29,473 nucleotides of DNA from Ruminococcus sp. (lineage in GTDB: Bacteria > Bacillota > Clostridia > Oscillospirales > Ruminococcaceae). Below are positions 1 through 8,800 of the stretch, in pieces. The position numbers and the translations under genes are program-made. The stretch is from contig JAISHJ010000089.1 in the NCBI GenBank assembly GCA_031262625.1, positions 1 through 29,473 on the forward strand, written 5' to 3'. The stretch's first letter is position 1, and every line of letters begins with the position of its first letter. Below the pieces are notes generated by a model. That model saw only the letters and a list, made by a program, of their open reading frames with translations, made no database searches and was not told the DNA's origin.

Positions 1-117
1 ATAGGCGAACTTATTCACGAAGCAGTTGACACACTTCCGCCGTGCTCAGCCGGCAATATTAATGAAATACTTGAAGCCGACAAAGCGGGAATAGAATTTG
101 TGAAATCACGTTGTTGA
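1..117 (+). CDS. dxr: 1-deoxy-D-xylulose 5-phosphate reductoisomerase, C-terminal end (partial)
   Basis: An open frame enters from the left edge and stops at TGA 115-117, giving 38 residues that begin IGELIHEAVD and end GIEFVKSRC. The segment LEADKAGIEFV fits the C-terminal helical end of Dxr, where an acidic 'ileAD..ar.fv' stretch is common. Dxr makes 2-C-methyl-D-erythritol 4-phosphate, the committed step of the MEP isoprenoid pathway, in the cytoplasm. The identification leans heavily on gene order: dxr-rseP-ispG is a recurring Clostridia cluster, and ispG, a later MEP enzyme, is two genes downstream. The catalytic domain lies outside the window, so the call is family-level inference. Confidence 0.7.
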   Translation: MGELIHEAVDTLPPCSAGNINEILEADKAGIEFVKSRC

Positions 118-143
118 TATTACAAGCTTGTTTAACATATAAT
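114..143 (+). promoter_or_regulatory. Candidate sigma-70 promoter for rseP-ispG-mscS
   Basis: TTGATA (114-119) and a perfect TATAAT (138-143) are separated by 18 bp. The -35 box overlaps the dxr stop codon. It could give rseP its own transcript apart from dxr. Seen by eye only. Confidence 0.45.
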
Positions 144-171
144 AGAAATAAATACGCTTAGGGAGAATATT

Positions 172-1221
172 TTGACTACTGTCATTTCAATCATTATAGC
201 GATAGTTATTTTTTGCCTTATTATCACAATCCATGAGTTCGGTCATTTTATTTCGGCGCGCCTTTGCGGCATAACCGTCAGGGAATTTGCTATCGGGATG
301 GGTCCTGCTGTTTATAAAAAGCAGGGGAAGCATACCCTTTTCGCCATCAGAGCATTTCCTATCGGCGGTTTTTGCGATATGTCCGAGGATAGGGCGGAGG
401 AAGCGGAAGCCGACAGCAACCATTTCCGCAACAAAGCTGTCTGGATGCGTATGATTACCATTGTCGCCGGCGCGGCAATGAATCTTATTTTGGGCTTTAT
501 AATATGCCTTATCTTTGTAATTGTCAGCGGTACCGCCGGGACAACAGAAATTTCTTACGTTGATACTACCCCCGCCGCAGAAAGCACCGGGCTTCATGCC
601 GGAGACAAAATCCTGTCAATCGACGGGCGGCATATGTATTCAAGCAAGGATATAAGTTACATCCTCTCCACAGACGAAGACGGAATTGTAAAGATGGTAA
701 TTAGGCGAAACGGTGAGAAAATTACCCTCCCTACAGTCGCTTTCCCGATAAAAGTTGACGAAGTTTCGGGGGTTCGCACTCTCGAATACGGCTTCAAAGT
801 CGTGGGAGAGCGGGTAGGCATTACCAATATCCTGCCGATTACAGGCGGCGAATTCATCTATATGAGCAGAGCGGTTATCCTCTCTCTTGCAGACCTTATC
901 CGCGGGAAATACGGTCTTAACGACCTTTCGGGACCAGTAGGAATAGTTACCGCAATAAGCGGCGCAACTAAGGAAATCGGTATCAGTCCTATGTTCCTGC
1001 TGCAAATTGCCGCACTTATTACTATAAATGTCGGGCTCTTTAACCTTTTGCCCCTCCCGGCACTTGACGGCGGACGATTTGTATTCCTTTGTATAGAAGC
1101 GGTATCAAGAAAGCCTGTCAAACCTGAAGTAGAGGGCGTATTCCACTTTGTAGGTTTCGCTCTGCTGATGGTATTGATGGTGGTTATAACCGTAAAAGAC
1201 GTTAGGGATATTTTTATATGA
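172..1221 (+). CDS. rseP: RIP metalloprotease RseP (site-2 protease)
   Basis: Membrane-embedded zinc protease of the site-2 family, which cuts transmembrane substrates such as anti-sigma factors within the bilayer. The protein is 349 aa. The N-terminal membrane helix holds the zinc motif HEFGH (H21, E22, H25). A second hydrophobic segment follows near residues 93-120, then a single PDZ domain (about 120-200, with 'GLHAGDKILSIDG'). The C-terminal membrane part has the third zinc ligand in LPALDGG (D299). Length and one PDZ domain match Gram-positive RasP/RseP. The start is TTG at 172, preceded by GGGAG at 161-165. The stop overlaps the ispG start (ATGA), so the two genes are probably translationally coupled. 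The substrate cannot be told from sequence. Confidence 0.95.
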   Translation: MTTVISIIIAIVIFCLIITIHEFGHFISARLCGITVREFAIGMGPAVYKKQGKHTLFAIRAFPIGGFCDMSEDRAEEAEADSNHFRNKAVWMRMITIVAGAAMNLILGFIICLIFVIVSGTAGTTEISYVDTTPAAESTGLHAGDKILSIDGRHMYSSKDISYILSTDEDGIVKMVIRRNGEKITLPTVAFPIKVDEVSGVRTLEYGFKVVGERVGITNILPITGGEFIYMSRAVILSLADLIRGKYGLNDLSGPVGIVTAISGATKEIGISPMFLLQIAALITINVGLFNLLPLPALDGGRFVFLCIEAVSRKPVKPEVEGVFHFVGFALLMVLMVVITVKDVRDIFI

Positions 1222-2246
1222 TAAAAGTAGGAAATTTACCGCTTGACGGCAAAAAAATCTACGTTCAAACTATGCTTAATGTAATTGCTTCCGATGTCGA
1301 AGGAAATGTGCAGCAGGCGCGAAGGGTTGCTGCCCTCGGTGCGGATATTATCCGCGTTTCCGTCCCGAGTATGAATGATGTGAAGCTTATTACTGCGCTT
1401 AAAAATGCCGTAAGCGTTCCGATAGTAGCAGATATACACTTTAACGCAGATATTGCCGTAGCAAGCGCTAAGGCGGGAGCAGATAAAATACGGATTAATC
1501 CCGGGAATATCGGTGACGAAAATAAAATTAAGCTTGTCGCCGATGCCTGTAAAAGCGCATATATTCCCATACGAATCGGCGTTAATTCCGGCTCTGTTCC
1601 GAAGGAAATTTTGGCGAAATTCGGTAGCGCAACTGCCGAAGCTCTCGCAGTTACTGCTATAGAAAATATACGTGCTTTAGAGAAGGCTGATTTTTATGAT
1701 ATTGTAGTTTCGGTGAAGTCTTCCGACGTGAAAACCATGATAGAAGCGAACCGAAAGCTTGCCGAAACTACCAAATATCCGTTGCACCTCGGCGTAACCG
1801 AAGCAGGTACTCTGCAAACCGGGCTTATAAAATCAGCCGCCGGAATCGGCGCTCTTCTTGCTGACGGAATCGGCGCGACTATTCGCGTGTCACTTTCCGA
1901 CACTCCCGAAAACGAAGTTATCGCCGGAAAAAATATTCTCAAAGCCTTAAATCTGTCACCCGGAATTAAAGTAATTGCCTGTCCGACTTGCGGGCGGACA
2001 AGGATTGATGTTATAAATATCGCCCGACGTCTTGAGAAGCAGACCGAAGACATAAATAAAACTCTCACCGTCGCCGTTATGGGGTGTATAGTAAACGGTC
2101 CGGGAGAAGCAAAAGGCGCGGATATCGCGGTCGCGGGGGGAAATCACTCTGCAGATCTTTACATAAAGGGAACGAAAATACGCACTATCCCCGAAGCGGA
2201 GATTGAAGCGGTATTATTACAGGAAATCAACGATTGGAGATGTTAA
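1218..2246 (+). CDS. ispG: 4-hydroxy-3-methylbut-2-en-1-yl diphosphate synthase (IspG/GcpE)
   Basis: Converts 2-C-methyl-D-erythritol 2,4-cyclodiphosphate to HMBPP, the penultimate MEP-pathway step, using a [4Fe-4S] cluster and reduced ferredoxin or flavodoxin. The 342-aa protein has an N-terminal TIM-barrel ('ADIHFN', 'KIRINPGNIG', 'IRIGVNSGS'). Its C-terminal cluster domain carries CPTCGR (C255, C258) and MGCIVNGPGEA (C290, with E297 as likely fourth ligand). This is the short two-domain bacterial form. The ATG overlaps the rseP stop by four bases. The shared cluster with dxr places both isoprenoid enzymes together, and the neighbouring Rnf complex is a plausible, though inferred, influence on its ferredoxin supply. 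Confidence 0.96.
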   Translation: MIKVGNLPLDGKKIYVQTMLNVIASDVEGNVQQARRVAALGADIIRVSVPSMNDVKLITALKNAVSVPIVADIHFNADIAVASAKAGADKIRINPGNIGDENKIKLVADACKSAYIPIRIGVNSGSVPKEILAKFGSATAEALAVTAIENIRALEKADFYDIVVSVKSSDVKTMIEANRKLAETTKYPLHLGVTEAGTLQTGLIKSAAGIGALLADGIGATIRVSLSDTPENEVIAGKNILKALNLSPGIKVIACPTCGRTRIDVINIARRLEKQTEDINKTLTVAVMGCIVNGPGEAKGADIAVAGGNHSADLYIKGTKIRTIPEAEIEAVLLQEINDWRC

Positions 2247-2249
2247 AAA

Positions 2250-3035
2250 ATGAATTTCACATGGGTAGTCAATCACATTCTGCCGATTTTCGGCAGGGTA
2301 GTTTTCGCAGTTGTCGTCTTTATTGTCGGATTTTTGCTCAATAAAGTGACACTCAGAATTATCAGCAAAGGCATTGACAAGATGGACAAGACGCTTCATA
2401 CCTTCTTGATGACGGTAATTAAGGTAATTCTGCTTACTATCGTTTTCGTTATCGCGCTGTCGCTACTCGGTATTCCTATGACTTCGATTATTGCAGTAAT
2501 CGGCTCTGCCGGAATCGCAATCGGGCTTGCTATGAAGGACAGCCTTTCTAATGTTGCGGCGGGCGTATTAGTGCTTTACGGAAAGATTTTTAAGGTCGGA
2601 GACTACGTGGAGATAGACGGTACAGGAGGAATTGTAGTCGAAATCGGAATAGCGTATACGAAACTTACTACGATTGACGGAAGGGATACATATATTCCTA
2701 ACACAACCGTAGCCGGTTCTGTGGTTGTTAACTTCAACAGTCAGGTAAAGCGGAGAGTTGACTTTAATCTTAAGCTTGACTATAGCGTTCCTACAGAAAA
2801 GGCGATTGAAATTATTACGGGAGTTCTTGAAACGGACGAGCGTGTTATTAAGGAAAGCCATATTTTTGTAAGGCTTACCGAACTTGCGCCGACTTACCAG
2901 CAAATCTCGGCGAGAATATATGTTCCGACAGAGAAGTATTGGGATGTCAATGCGGACGGACTCCAAAAGATTAAGAAAGCTTTCGACGATGCCGGGCTGT
3001 CGCTGTTTTGTAATTCTGTTGTTGTTAAAAATTAG
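2250..3035 (+). CDS. Small-conductance mechanosensitive channel, MscS family
   Basis: Membrane channel that opens under hypo-osmotic tension. The protein is 261 aa, the size of a minimal three-helix MscS. TM1 is at about 8-29 and TM2 at about 52-75. The pore helix TM3 follows, rich in Gly/Ala (AVIGSAGIAIGLAMKDSLSN, about residues 80-100), and then the MscS beta domain with 'KVGDYVEIDGTGGIV' and 'DGRDTYIPNTTV'. The C-terminal alpha/beta domain ends 'GLSLFCNSVVVKN'. GGAGA at 2236-2240 serves the ATG. It lies 3 bp after ispG and ends at a strong terminator, so it is the last gene of the dxr-rseP-ispG operon. Its functional link to MEP genes is unclear. Confidence 0.9.
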   Translation: MNFTWVVNHILPIFGRVVFAVVVFIVGFLLNKVTLRIISKGIDKMDKTLHTFLMTVIKVILLTIVFVIALSLLGIPMTSIIAVIGSAGIAIGLAMKDSLSNVAAGVLVLYGKIFKVGDYVEIDGTGGIVVEIGIAYTKLTTIDGRDTYIPNTTVAGSVVVNFNSQVKRRVDFNLKLDYSVPTEKAIEIITGVLETDERVIKESHIFVRLTELAPTYQQISARIYVPTEKYWDVNADGLQKIKKAFDDAGLSLFCNSVVVKN

Positions 3036-3060
3036 ATTGCATAGCCATTCTTTGTGCTAA

Positions 3061-3090
3061 AAAAGAACGCGTTGAGCGTTCTTTTTTTAC
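3061..3090 (+). terminator. Rho-independent terminator of the rseP-ispG-mscS operon
   Basis: Perfect 9-bp stem AAAGAACGC (3062-3070) / GCGTTCTTT (3076-3084) with loop GTTGA and a T-run to 3088. It lies 27 bp after the mscS stop. Confidence 0.85.
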
Positions 3091-3100
3091 GTACTACAAC

Positions 3101-3126
3101 AAAAAAGAACGCCCAACGCGTTCTCT
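3101..3126 (-). terminator. Rho-independent terminator for tRNA-Lys (minus strand)
   Basis: Stem AGAACGC (3106-3112) / GCGTTCT (3118-3124), loop CCAAC. On the minus strand it is followed by six T (plus-strand A-run 3101-3106). It ends minus-strand transcription about 50 nt past the tRNA. Its sequence is almost the reverse complement of the preceding terminator. Confidence 0.75.
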
Positions 3127-3174
3127 TTCAACAACTACGACCGAACTAAATATCCAACCCTAAATATCCAACCC

Positions 3175-3247
3175 TGAACCACTGGGGATTTGAACCCCAG
3201 ACCCTTTGATTAAAAGTCAAATGCTCTACCAACTGAGCTAGTGGTTC
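3175..3247 (-). tRNA. tRNA-Lys (anticodon UUU)
   Basis: The minus strand folds as a full cloverleaf. The acceptor stem is GAACCAC/GTGGTTC with discriminator A. The D-arm contains AGCTCAGTTGGTAGAGC, the anticodon stem TTTGA/TCAAA encloses loop CTTTTAA (anticodon TTT), and the T-arm is CTGGGGTTCAAATCCCCAG. No CCA is encoded, so it must be added afterwards. A 17-nt inverted repeat (GTCAC/GTGAC around seven T, 3248-3264) sits directly against the 5' end and would be a hairpin in the precursor leader. Confidence 0.97.
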
Positions 3248-3273
3248 GTCACTTTTTTTGTGACAGCTTAATT

Positions 3274-3302
3274 ATTATATCAAAAAAAACAGAGGATGTC
3301 AA
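3274..3302 (-). promoter_or_regulatory. Consensus sigma-70 promoter of tRNA-Lys
   Basis: On the minus strand TTGACA (3302-3297), a 17-bp spacer and TATAAT (3279-3274) are an exact consensus, about 30 bp upstream of the tRNA. The spacer end and -10 region share the string TTTTTTTTGATATAATAATTA with the tRNA-Thr promoter. Confidence 0.88.
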
Positions 3303-3332
3303 GGTGCTTTTTGAGAAATTGTGTGAATGCAC

Positions 3333-3362
3333 AAAAAAAGGACGGATAGCCGCCCTTTTTTT
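3333..3362 (-). terminator. Terminator of ugpC (symmetric hairpin)
   Basis: A hairpin with arms AAAAAAAGG and CCTTTTTTT around a CGG/CCG core (one A/C mismatch) begins 10 bp past the ugpC stop. A-runs and T-runs on both sides could let it act in either direction. Confidence 0.75.
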
Positions 3363-3372
3363 GTGAGAATTA

Positions 3373-4515
3373 TTAGTTAATAACGGTCTTTTCTGTTTCT
3401 TTGTCGAAGATGTGGATCTTGTTGGGGTCTAAAACTACCTTGATAACGTCTTGAGGGCGCGCTGTGGAGCGAGCATCAACACGAGCGGTGAGGGGAATAC
3501 CTTCGCAAGTGAGGTAGAGATAGGTTTCAGCGCCCATCATTTCTGTGATTTCAACTTCGCACTCAATGATACCTGTAGAAGCAGCGGAGATGTGCATTTC
3601 ATCATCGTGGATAGCTTCGGGGCGGATACCGAGGATGATTTCTTGGTCAACGAGGGGAGCAAGTGCTTGTTCGTCAACCTTAGCATCGGGAATTTCGATG
3701 TAGAATTTACGTCCGCGGGTGGTTTTTGTATCTTCTGAGCCGAATTCAACGGTGTATTTGCCGTCAATCTTAAGAAGCTTAGAATCAACGAAGTTCATTT
3801 GAGGTGAACCCATGAAGCCTGCTACGAACTGGTTAACAGGGTAGGAATAGAGGTTTTGCGGCGAGTCAACCTGCTGTACGAAGCCGTCCTTCATAACAAC
3901 GATACGGTCGCCCATTGTCATAGCCTCTGTCTGATCATGTGTTACGTATACGAATGTAGTACCGAGTTTTTGGTGAAGCTTTGAAATCTCTGTACGCATC
4001 TGTGCACGGAGTTTAGCATCGAGGTTAGAAAGGGGCTCGTCGAGGAGGAATACTTGGGGCTCACGAACGATAGCACGTCCGAGCGCAACACGCTGTCTCT
4101 GACCGCCGGAGAGAGCCTTCGGTTTACGGTCGAGAAGGTGAGAGATGTCGAGGATACGAGCAGCTTCTTCAACCTTACGGCTGATTTCATCCTTAGGAAC
4201 TTTACGGAGTTTGAGACCGAACGCCATGTTCTCAAAAACAGTCATATGAGGATAAAGAGCATAGTTTTGGAACACCATCGCGATATCGCGGTCTTTAGGA
4301 GCAACGTCGTTTACGAGACGGTCGCCGATGTAAAGCTCGCCTTCGGAAATTTCCTCAAGCCCTGCAATCATACGCAGAGTAGTGGATTTACCGCATCCGG
4401 AAGGACCAACGAGGATGATAAATTCCTTATCCCTGATTTCGAGGTTGAAGTCGGAAACCGCAACAACGCCTCCGGGATATTTTTTGTAAATATTCTTAAG
4501 CGACAAACTTGCCAT
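3373..4515 (-). CDS. ugpC: Sugar ABC transporter ATP-binding subunit, UgpC/MsmX/MalK type
   Basis: Cytoplasmic ATPase that powers CUT1-type carbohydrate importers. The protein is 380 aa with Walker A GPSGCGKST (37-45), Q-loop Q83, signature LSGGQ (135-139), Walker B VFLLDEP (D159, E160), D-loop SNLD and H-loop YVTHDQ. A C-terminal regulatory TOBE-like region contains 'GIRPEAI'. Length and the C-terminal domain match MalK/UgpC rather than short NBDs. No permease or binding-protein gene is adjacent, which resembles Bacillus MsmX, a shared ATPase serving several importers (inference). The ATG at 4515 has GGGAGG about 10 nt upstream. It has its own promoter and terminator, so it is a single-gene unit. 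Confidence 0.93.
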   Translation of the reverse strand: MASLSLKNIYKKYPGGVVAVSDFNLEIRDKEFIILVGPSGCGKSTTLRMIAGLEEISEGELYIGDRLVNDVAPKDRDIAMVFQNYALYPHMTVFENMAFGLKLRKVPKDEISRKVEEAARILDISHLLDRKPKALSGGQRQRVALGRAIVREPQVFLLDEPLSNLDAKLRAQMRTEISKLHQKLGTTFVYVTHDQTEAMTMGDRIVVMKDGFVQQVDSPQNLYSYPVNQFVAGFMGSPQMNFVDSKLLKIDGKYTVEFGSEDTKTTRGRKFYIEIPDAKVDEQALAPLVDQEIILGIRPEAIHDDEMHISAASTGIIECEVEITEMMGAETYLYLTCEGIPLTARVDARSTARPQDVIKVVLDPNKIHIFDKETEKTVIN

Positions 4516-4544
4516 TTTAGATATTCCTCCCGATATATTTTATA

Positions 4545-4557
4545 GCGTGAAACACGC
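4545..4557 (-). promoter_or_regulatory. Small inverted repeat in the ugpC leader
   Basis: GCGTG-AAA-CACGC, 30 bp before the ugpC start and downstream of its predicted promoter. It could be an operator or an mRNA hairpin. It is too short to assign to a regulator. Confidence 0.3.
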
Positions 4558-4592
4558 ATTTATAGGTAAAGACAACATATTCTCTAATATAT

Positions 4593-4621
4593 ATAATAAC
4601 AGATTTACGCTTCAATGACAA
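4593..4621 (-). promoter_or_regulatory. Candidate promoter of ugpC
   Basis: On the minus strand TTGTCA (4621-4616), a 17-bp spacer and TATTAT (4598-4593), each one base off consensus. This gives a leader of roughly 70 nt before ugpC. Confidence 0.55.
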
Positions 4622-4755
4622 GTGGGAAAATAACTAAACTTTTAGCGGCTCTATTATTAATGTTGACTAAATAGGTAAAAAATACTACAAAACAATGAAC
4701 TGTTTTTTATGCAAAATGACAGAAGCTATTCTTTAAGGATAATTTTGTCCGAAAT

Positions 4756-5445
4756 TCAATGAAATATCCGCGCGGTTTCTTCCGGCGTAAGCCTTATAGT
4801 TTCGCCGCGAGGAAGATCGGCGGGAAGCGATAAACTGCCTGTTCTGACACGGGAAAGGTATAAAACTTCATTTTTAACTGCTAAAAACATACGCTTGATT
4901 TGATGGTACATACCTTCCGAAATTGTTACAAAAGCTTCTTCCGGAACAACTGTAGTTTGAATCTTCGCCGGACGGCAGATGTCGCCGCCATCAATTTCTA
5001 GACCGCTCTCAAAGCCCCTAATATCACTTTCGGTTACAGCATATTGAAGTCTGACAAAGTAGACTTTCGGAAGATGTTTTGCGGGAGATATTATGCGGTG
5101 AACGAAATCGCCGTCGTCAGAGATAAGAAGCATACCTTCCGTGTCTTTGTCAAGCCGCCCGCAGACGGAAAGCTTTCTTTTTGCGTAAATTTTCGGCAGA
5201 AGCGTAAATACGCTGTCAGGACGGTTAGCTTCGCAAACGTATCCGGCAGGTTTGTTCATTAAAAGATATACAAATTCCGAGCCGTCAACTACTGCACCGT
5301 CAAGCATAACGAGTGCCGAATTGCTTACCTTTTCGGCAGGATTTTTCGCGATAATACTGTCAATTGCAACGCGCCCGGCTTTTATCGCAGCGGCAGCTTC
5401 GGAGCGTGATAAACCGGCGTAGGTGATGAATTTGTCAAGGCGCAT
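4756..5445 (-). CDS. rsuA: rRNA pseudouridine synthase, RsuA family
   Basis: Isomerises a uridine in rRNA; by size and architecture it is closest to RsuA, which modifies 16S U516. The N-terminal S4 RNA-binding domain spans about residues 1-60 (RLDKFITYAGLSRSEAAAAI). The catalytic domain has the family motif GRLDKDTEGMLL with catalytic D99, followed by 'KVYFVRL' and the C-terminal 'GMYHQIKRMF'. I chose the ATG at 5445 (229 aa) because GAGG lies 9 nt before it. An in-frame ATG at 5460 would add five residues but has no ribosome site and abuts the tRNA-Thr terminator. RluB-type 23S specificity cannot be ruled out. No clear promoter of its own is visible, so read-through from tRNA-Thr is possible. 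Confidence 0.88.
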   Translation of the reverse strand: MRLDKFITYAGLSRSEAAAAIKAGRVAIDSIIAKNPAEKVSNSALVMLDGAVVDGSEFVYLLMNKPAGYVCEANRPDSVFTLLPKIYAKRKLSVCGRLDKDTEGMLLISDDGDFVHRIISPAKHLPKVYFVRLQYAVTESDIRGFESGLEIDGGDICRPAKIQTTVVPEEAFVTISEGMYHQIKRMFLAVKNEVLYLSRVRTGSLSLPADLPRGETIRLTPEETARIFH

Positions 5446-5465
5446 TTTTTTGTACCTCATAAATC

Positions 5466-5484
5466 AAAAAAAGCCCGACGGGGC
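5466..5484 (-). terminator. Terminator of tRNA-Thr
   Basis: The minus strand reads GCCC-CGTC-GGGC followed by seven T, about 37 nt after the tRNA. The stem is only 4 bp but GC-rich. It sits 20 bp upstream of the RsuA-family start. Confidence 0.65.
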
Positions 5485-5520
5485 GGTGGTAGGCAACTTG
5501 TAACTTAAATATGCACCGGA

Positions 5521-5593
5521 AGCTGCTAATCGGATTTGAACCGATGACCTCGTCCTTACCAAGGACGCGCTCTGCCGACTGAGCTATAGCAGC
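5521..5593 (-). tRNA. tRNA-Thr (anticodon GGU)
   Basis: Minus-strand cloverleaf: acceptor GCTGCTA/TAGCAGC with discriminator T, D-arm AGCTCAGTCGGCAGAGC, anticodon stem CGTCC/GGACG around TTGGTAA (anticodon GGT), and T-arm ATCGGTTCAAATCCGAT. CCA is not encoded. Confidence 0.97.
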
Positions 5594-5619
5594 GAAGTAT
5601 AGTAAATGTAACGTTAATT

Positions 5620-5648
5620 ATTATATCAAAAAAAACGAAGATAGTCAA
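5620..5648 (-). promoter_or_regulatory. Promoter of tRNA-Thr
   Basis: Minus-strand TTGACT (5648-5643), 17-bp spacer, TATAAT (5625-5620), about 27 bp upstream of the tRNA. The layout matches the tRNA-Lys promoter. Confidence 0.85.
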
Positions 5649-5741
5649 TAGAGAATAGTGAAATTTACAGAATATTAATAATTAGCAATGTATCATAAAT
5701 GGACAAGCTGTTTGTGAAAAATTTAACAAGAAAAAGTTATG

Positions 5742-5805
5742 AAAAAGTCTCTGAAAGGGGGTTTGGGGGAAACCCTCTCCTCAGAGAGGGTTTCCCCCAG
5801 CGTAC
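5742..5805 (-). repeat. Palindromic intergenic repeat, copy 1
   Basis: A 64-bp element with a perfect 15-bp inverted repeat, GGGGGAAACCCTCTC (5765-5779) / GAGAGGGTTTCCCCC (5784-5798), and a 4-nt loop. Read on the minus strand it matches the element at 13945-14009 with three substitutions and one indel, including the asymmetric flank ending CAGAGACTTTTT. It lies just after the large kinase gene, where hairpin plus T-run might also help end its transcript. Confidence 0.85.
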
Positions 5806-5815
5806 CCCAGTAACC

Positions 5816-8800
5816 TTAGAGGTACATTTTCAGTTTAGCGAGTAAGATACGCATATCGAGGGGTTTGATGATATGGTCGTTCATGCCGGCTTGTTTGGAG
5901 GTTTTGATGTCTTCGGCGAAGGCGTTGGCGGAGAGGGCTATTATGGGGATTGTGGCTGCATCGGGGCGTTCGAGGGCGCGTATTTTTGATGTAGCGGCGA
6001 GACCGTTTAGGACGGGCATACGAATATCCATGAGGATAGCATCGAAGAATCGGGTGGGGGATTCGATGAAAGTTTCCAGAGCGATTTCGCCGTTGGGAGC
6101 ACCGGTTACGACGAAGCCGGCTTTTTCGAGGAGGGTGCGTGCGATTTCCATGTTTAGGTCGTCGTCTTCGGCTATGAGGATGTGTTTGCCGGTGAAGTCG
6201 ATTTCGCGCTCGGGAGATTTAGCTGTGTCGGAGGAGGAGTCGAGACTTACGGTTACGGGGATTGTGACGGTGAAGGTTGTACCTTCTCCGGGGGTGCTGT
6301 CGATATCCATTTCACCGCCGAGGAGTGCGACGTAGCTGCCGGAAATGGGGAGACCGAGACCTGTACCGCCGTATTGGCGGGCGGTCGTTTCGTCGGCTTG
6401 CTCGAAGGGCTCAAAAATTTTCTTGATGCGTTCTTTGCGGATACCTATACCGGTGTCGGCAACAATGAAGGTAAGAATACTGCGGTTTTGGGCGTCGGGT
6501 TCGGTGAGGGAGACTTTAAGCGTAATAGTACCTTCGGACGGAGTGAATTTTACCGCGTTGCCGAGGAGGTTGAGAAGGATCTGATTGAGTTTGAGTATAT
6601 CTGTTTTGAGACTGCGGTGCTTAACATTATCCTCTACAACATAGGTAATGCCCTTTGCTTCACATTGAGTACCGATAATGCTTTGAAGCCCGAGTATTAT
6701 ATCGTCGAGGTTGGCATCGGTAATTTCAATGTTAGTTTTTCCGCTTTCGATACGTGACATATCGAGAATGTCATTAATCAGAGTAAGCAGATATTTTGCA
6801 GAGTATTCAATCTTTTTCAGATAACCGTGCTGTGATTCGGAAAGGTCGTTGCCGCCGAGAGCAATTTCTGTCATGCCGAGGATAGCGTTCATGGGGGTAC
6901 GGATTTCGTGGGACATTTTTGATAAAAATTCCGATTTCGCACGGCTCTCGCGTGTTGAACGCTGTTTGGACATGAATGCGGAGAGAAGTTTAACGACAGA
7001 TAATAACGGTTCGTAGTCACAGTCGGCAAAAACGCTGTCTTCTGCTTCAAAAGCAACACAACCTATGAAAGTTTCGCCGGCGGGGCAGGGGATTACCGCG
7101 GCTGATGAACCTTCGGCAATGTTTAATCCCCCCGAAAGAATTTTCGGAGTATCTTTGCTTGCGGTATCGACGATCATGTAATCCATACCCTGCATATAGC
7201 CATCAAAATTATTGCGGTCGAAACTGTTAACGGTGACACTGTATTCAGGTCCGGTGTATAAATTTTCCTTGTTCCATCTCCATGCACAGCCGAAAGTACC
7301 CGTGTTTTTATCGAACATGAATACTTTAATAGTATTGAAATTAAAGCGGCTTCCGATTCGGGTTATGAGTATCTGTACAGCAGACTTCATGTCAGCTGTT
7401 TTTTCAAGTATGTTAAACGCGAATGTGTTTAGGTCACGCGAGTCGATACTGTAGTCGTCAATTACACGAATATCGGATAAAATTGCGTTAATATCCTCGT
7501 TTTCGGTAAAGTCATAATCATTTTCAACGTCACTGTAAAGCTGTACAGCGAAGGCGTTGGGGTTTTGAAGTTCGCGTTCGGAGAGATGGCGGGATGGAAT
7601 ACGCTTAAACGCCGCCGCCGCCGCAATCTCCGATTTTTGGCGGGCGATATTATAAAAACGTGCCGTGTTGTTATAGAATACTCCTGCACAGAGGGAAATT
7701 CTTTGCGGTTCTTCGTCCGAAATAAGTATGCTCCCCACCGTATCTATAAGCTTAAATAGCTTAAGTTTTAAATCGGCAGTAATAATTCCCTCGTCAGAAG
7801 CACTCCGGCAGGGTACAATTATGAAAAATTCGTTAGTACATTCTCTGGATGTAACGTTATCATCGCCGAAAATTTCGGTAACGAGGCGCGCAGTTTCACT
7901 GATTAGCGCATCGGAATAGAACCGCCCGTATTTTTCGGTAAAATACCAGTAGTTTTCGATAAATATAAGTATGGCGAAATATTCTTCCACACGCCGCTCG
8001 GAGAGGAAGTCTCTTATAGCATTTACGGTGAATTCGGGGCGGAGGAAGCCGGTTGTCTTGTCACGGCGGCTGTCTTGAATATTAAGGAGTTCTTTGCTCT
8101 TTTCTTCCGTAACGTCCCGCAGACAGGCGATTGTCCGCAGAAGCTTTCCTGTCTTTGAATCGTATATGTGGTTAGGTTTGCCGGTAATATAGCGGAAAGG
8201 CGCACCGTTTTTTATAGGTGCAAGCGGATTATCAATCATGCGGACGGTAATTGTATCGGCAGATTGTCCCCGCAGGAATTTCATAACATCGGATATATCG
8301 TCTCTGAAACAGTATTCCCCGGAAGAAAGGTGTTCGAGGAAATGTTCGGTTTCGGTATGCCGGACACTGTTTTCGATCGAGTTTTCGTCCTCGGAATATT
8401 CAGAACCCTCCGCAAGGGTATCGAGATAAAGAACGTCCGTAACTGCATTATAGTCAAGGAAGCTTCCGTCTGAATTAATAAGCGCGATATAATAGCGGCG
8501 CCTTTCCTCCTCAAGTTCGGATATGGTCTCTTTATACCGCAGACTTGATTCGTGGAGACTTTCGGAAAGCCTGTATATTTCAATTGTACCGTCGTCAATT
8601 ACGGGAATTGTGTTTTCGTCATCATTAATGCTGTTGACAATTTTAACGAGACCGTTTGAGAGCGTTCTTGATATGAATGCGGCAACCATAAGGGTAGCTA
8701 CAAGAGCAATTGCGATAATCAGTATAAGCTGTGAAACGAGCCGCCTTGAAAGTTCAAACACTGAAGCATCATCTGCAACGGCAGTAAGCCCCCAACGTGT

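Noticed and set aside
4663..4691. Plus-strand TTGACT-17-TACAAA as a promoter between ugpC and the RsuA-family gene.
   Set aside because: No plus-strand gene or RNA structure follows; only antisense to the pseudouridine synthase gene. The -10 is poor.
6182..6757. Long plus-strand open frame of 191 codons opposite the large kinase gene.
   Set aside because: It is antisense to the conserved HATPase region, has no family motif and no ribosome site; it is a shadow of a GC-skewed coding strand.
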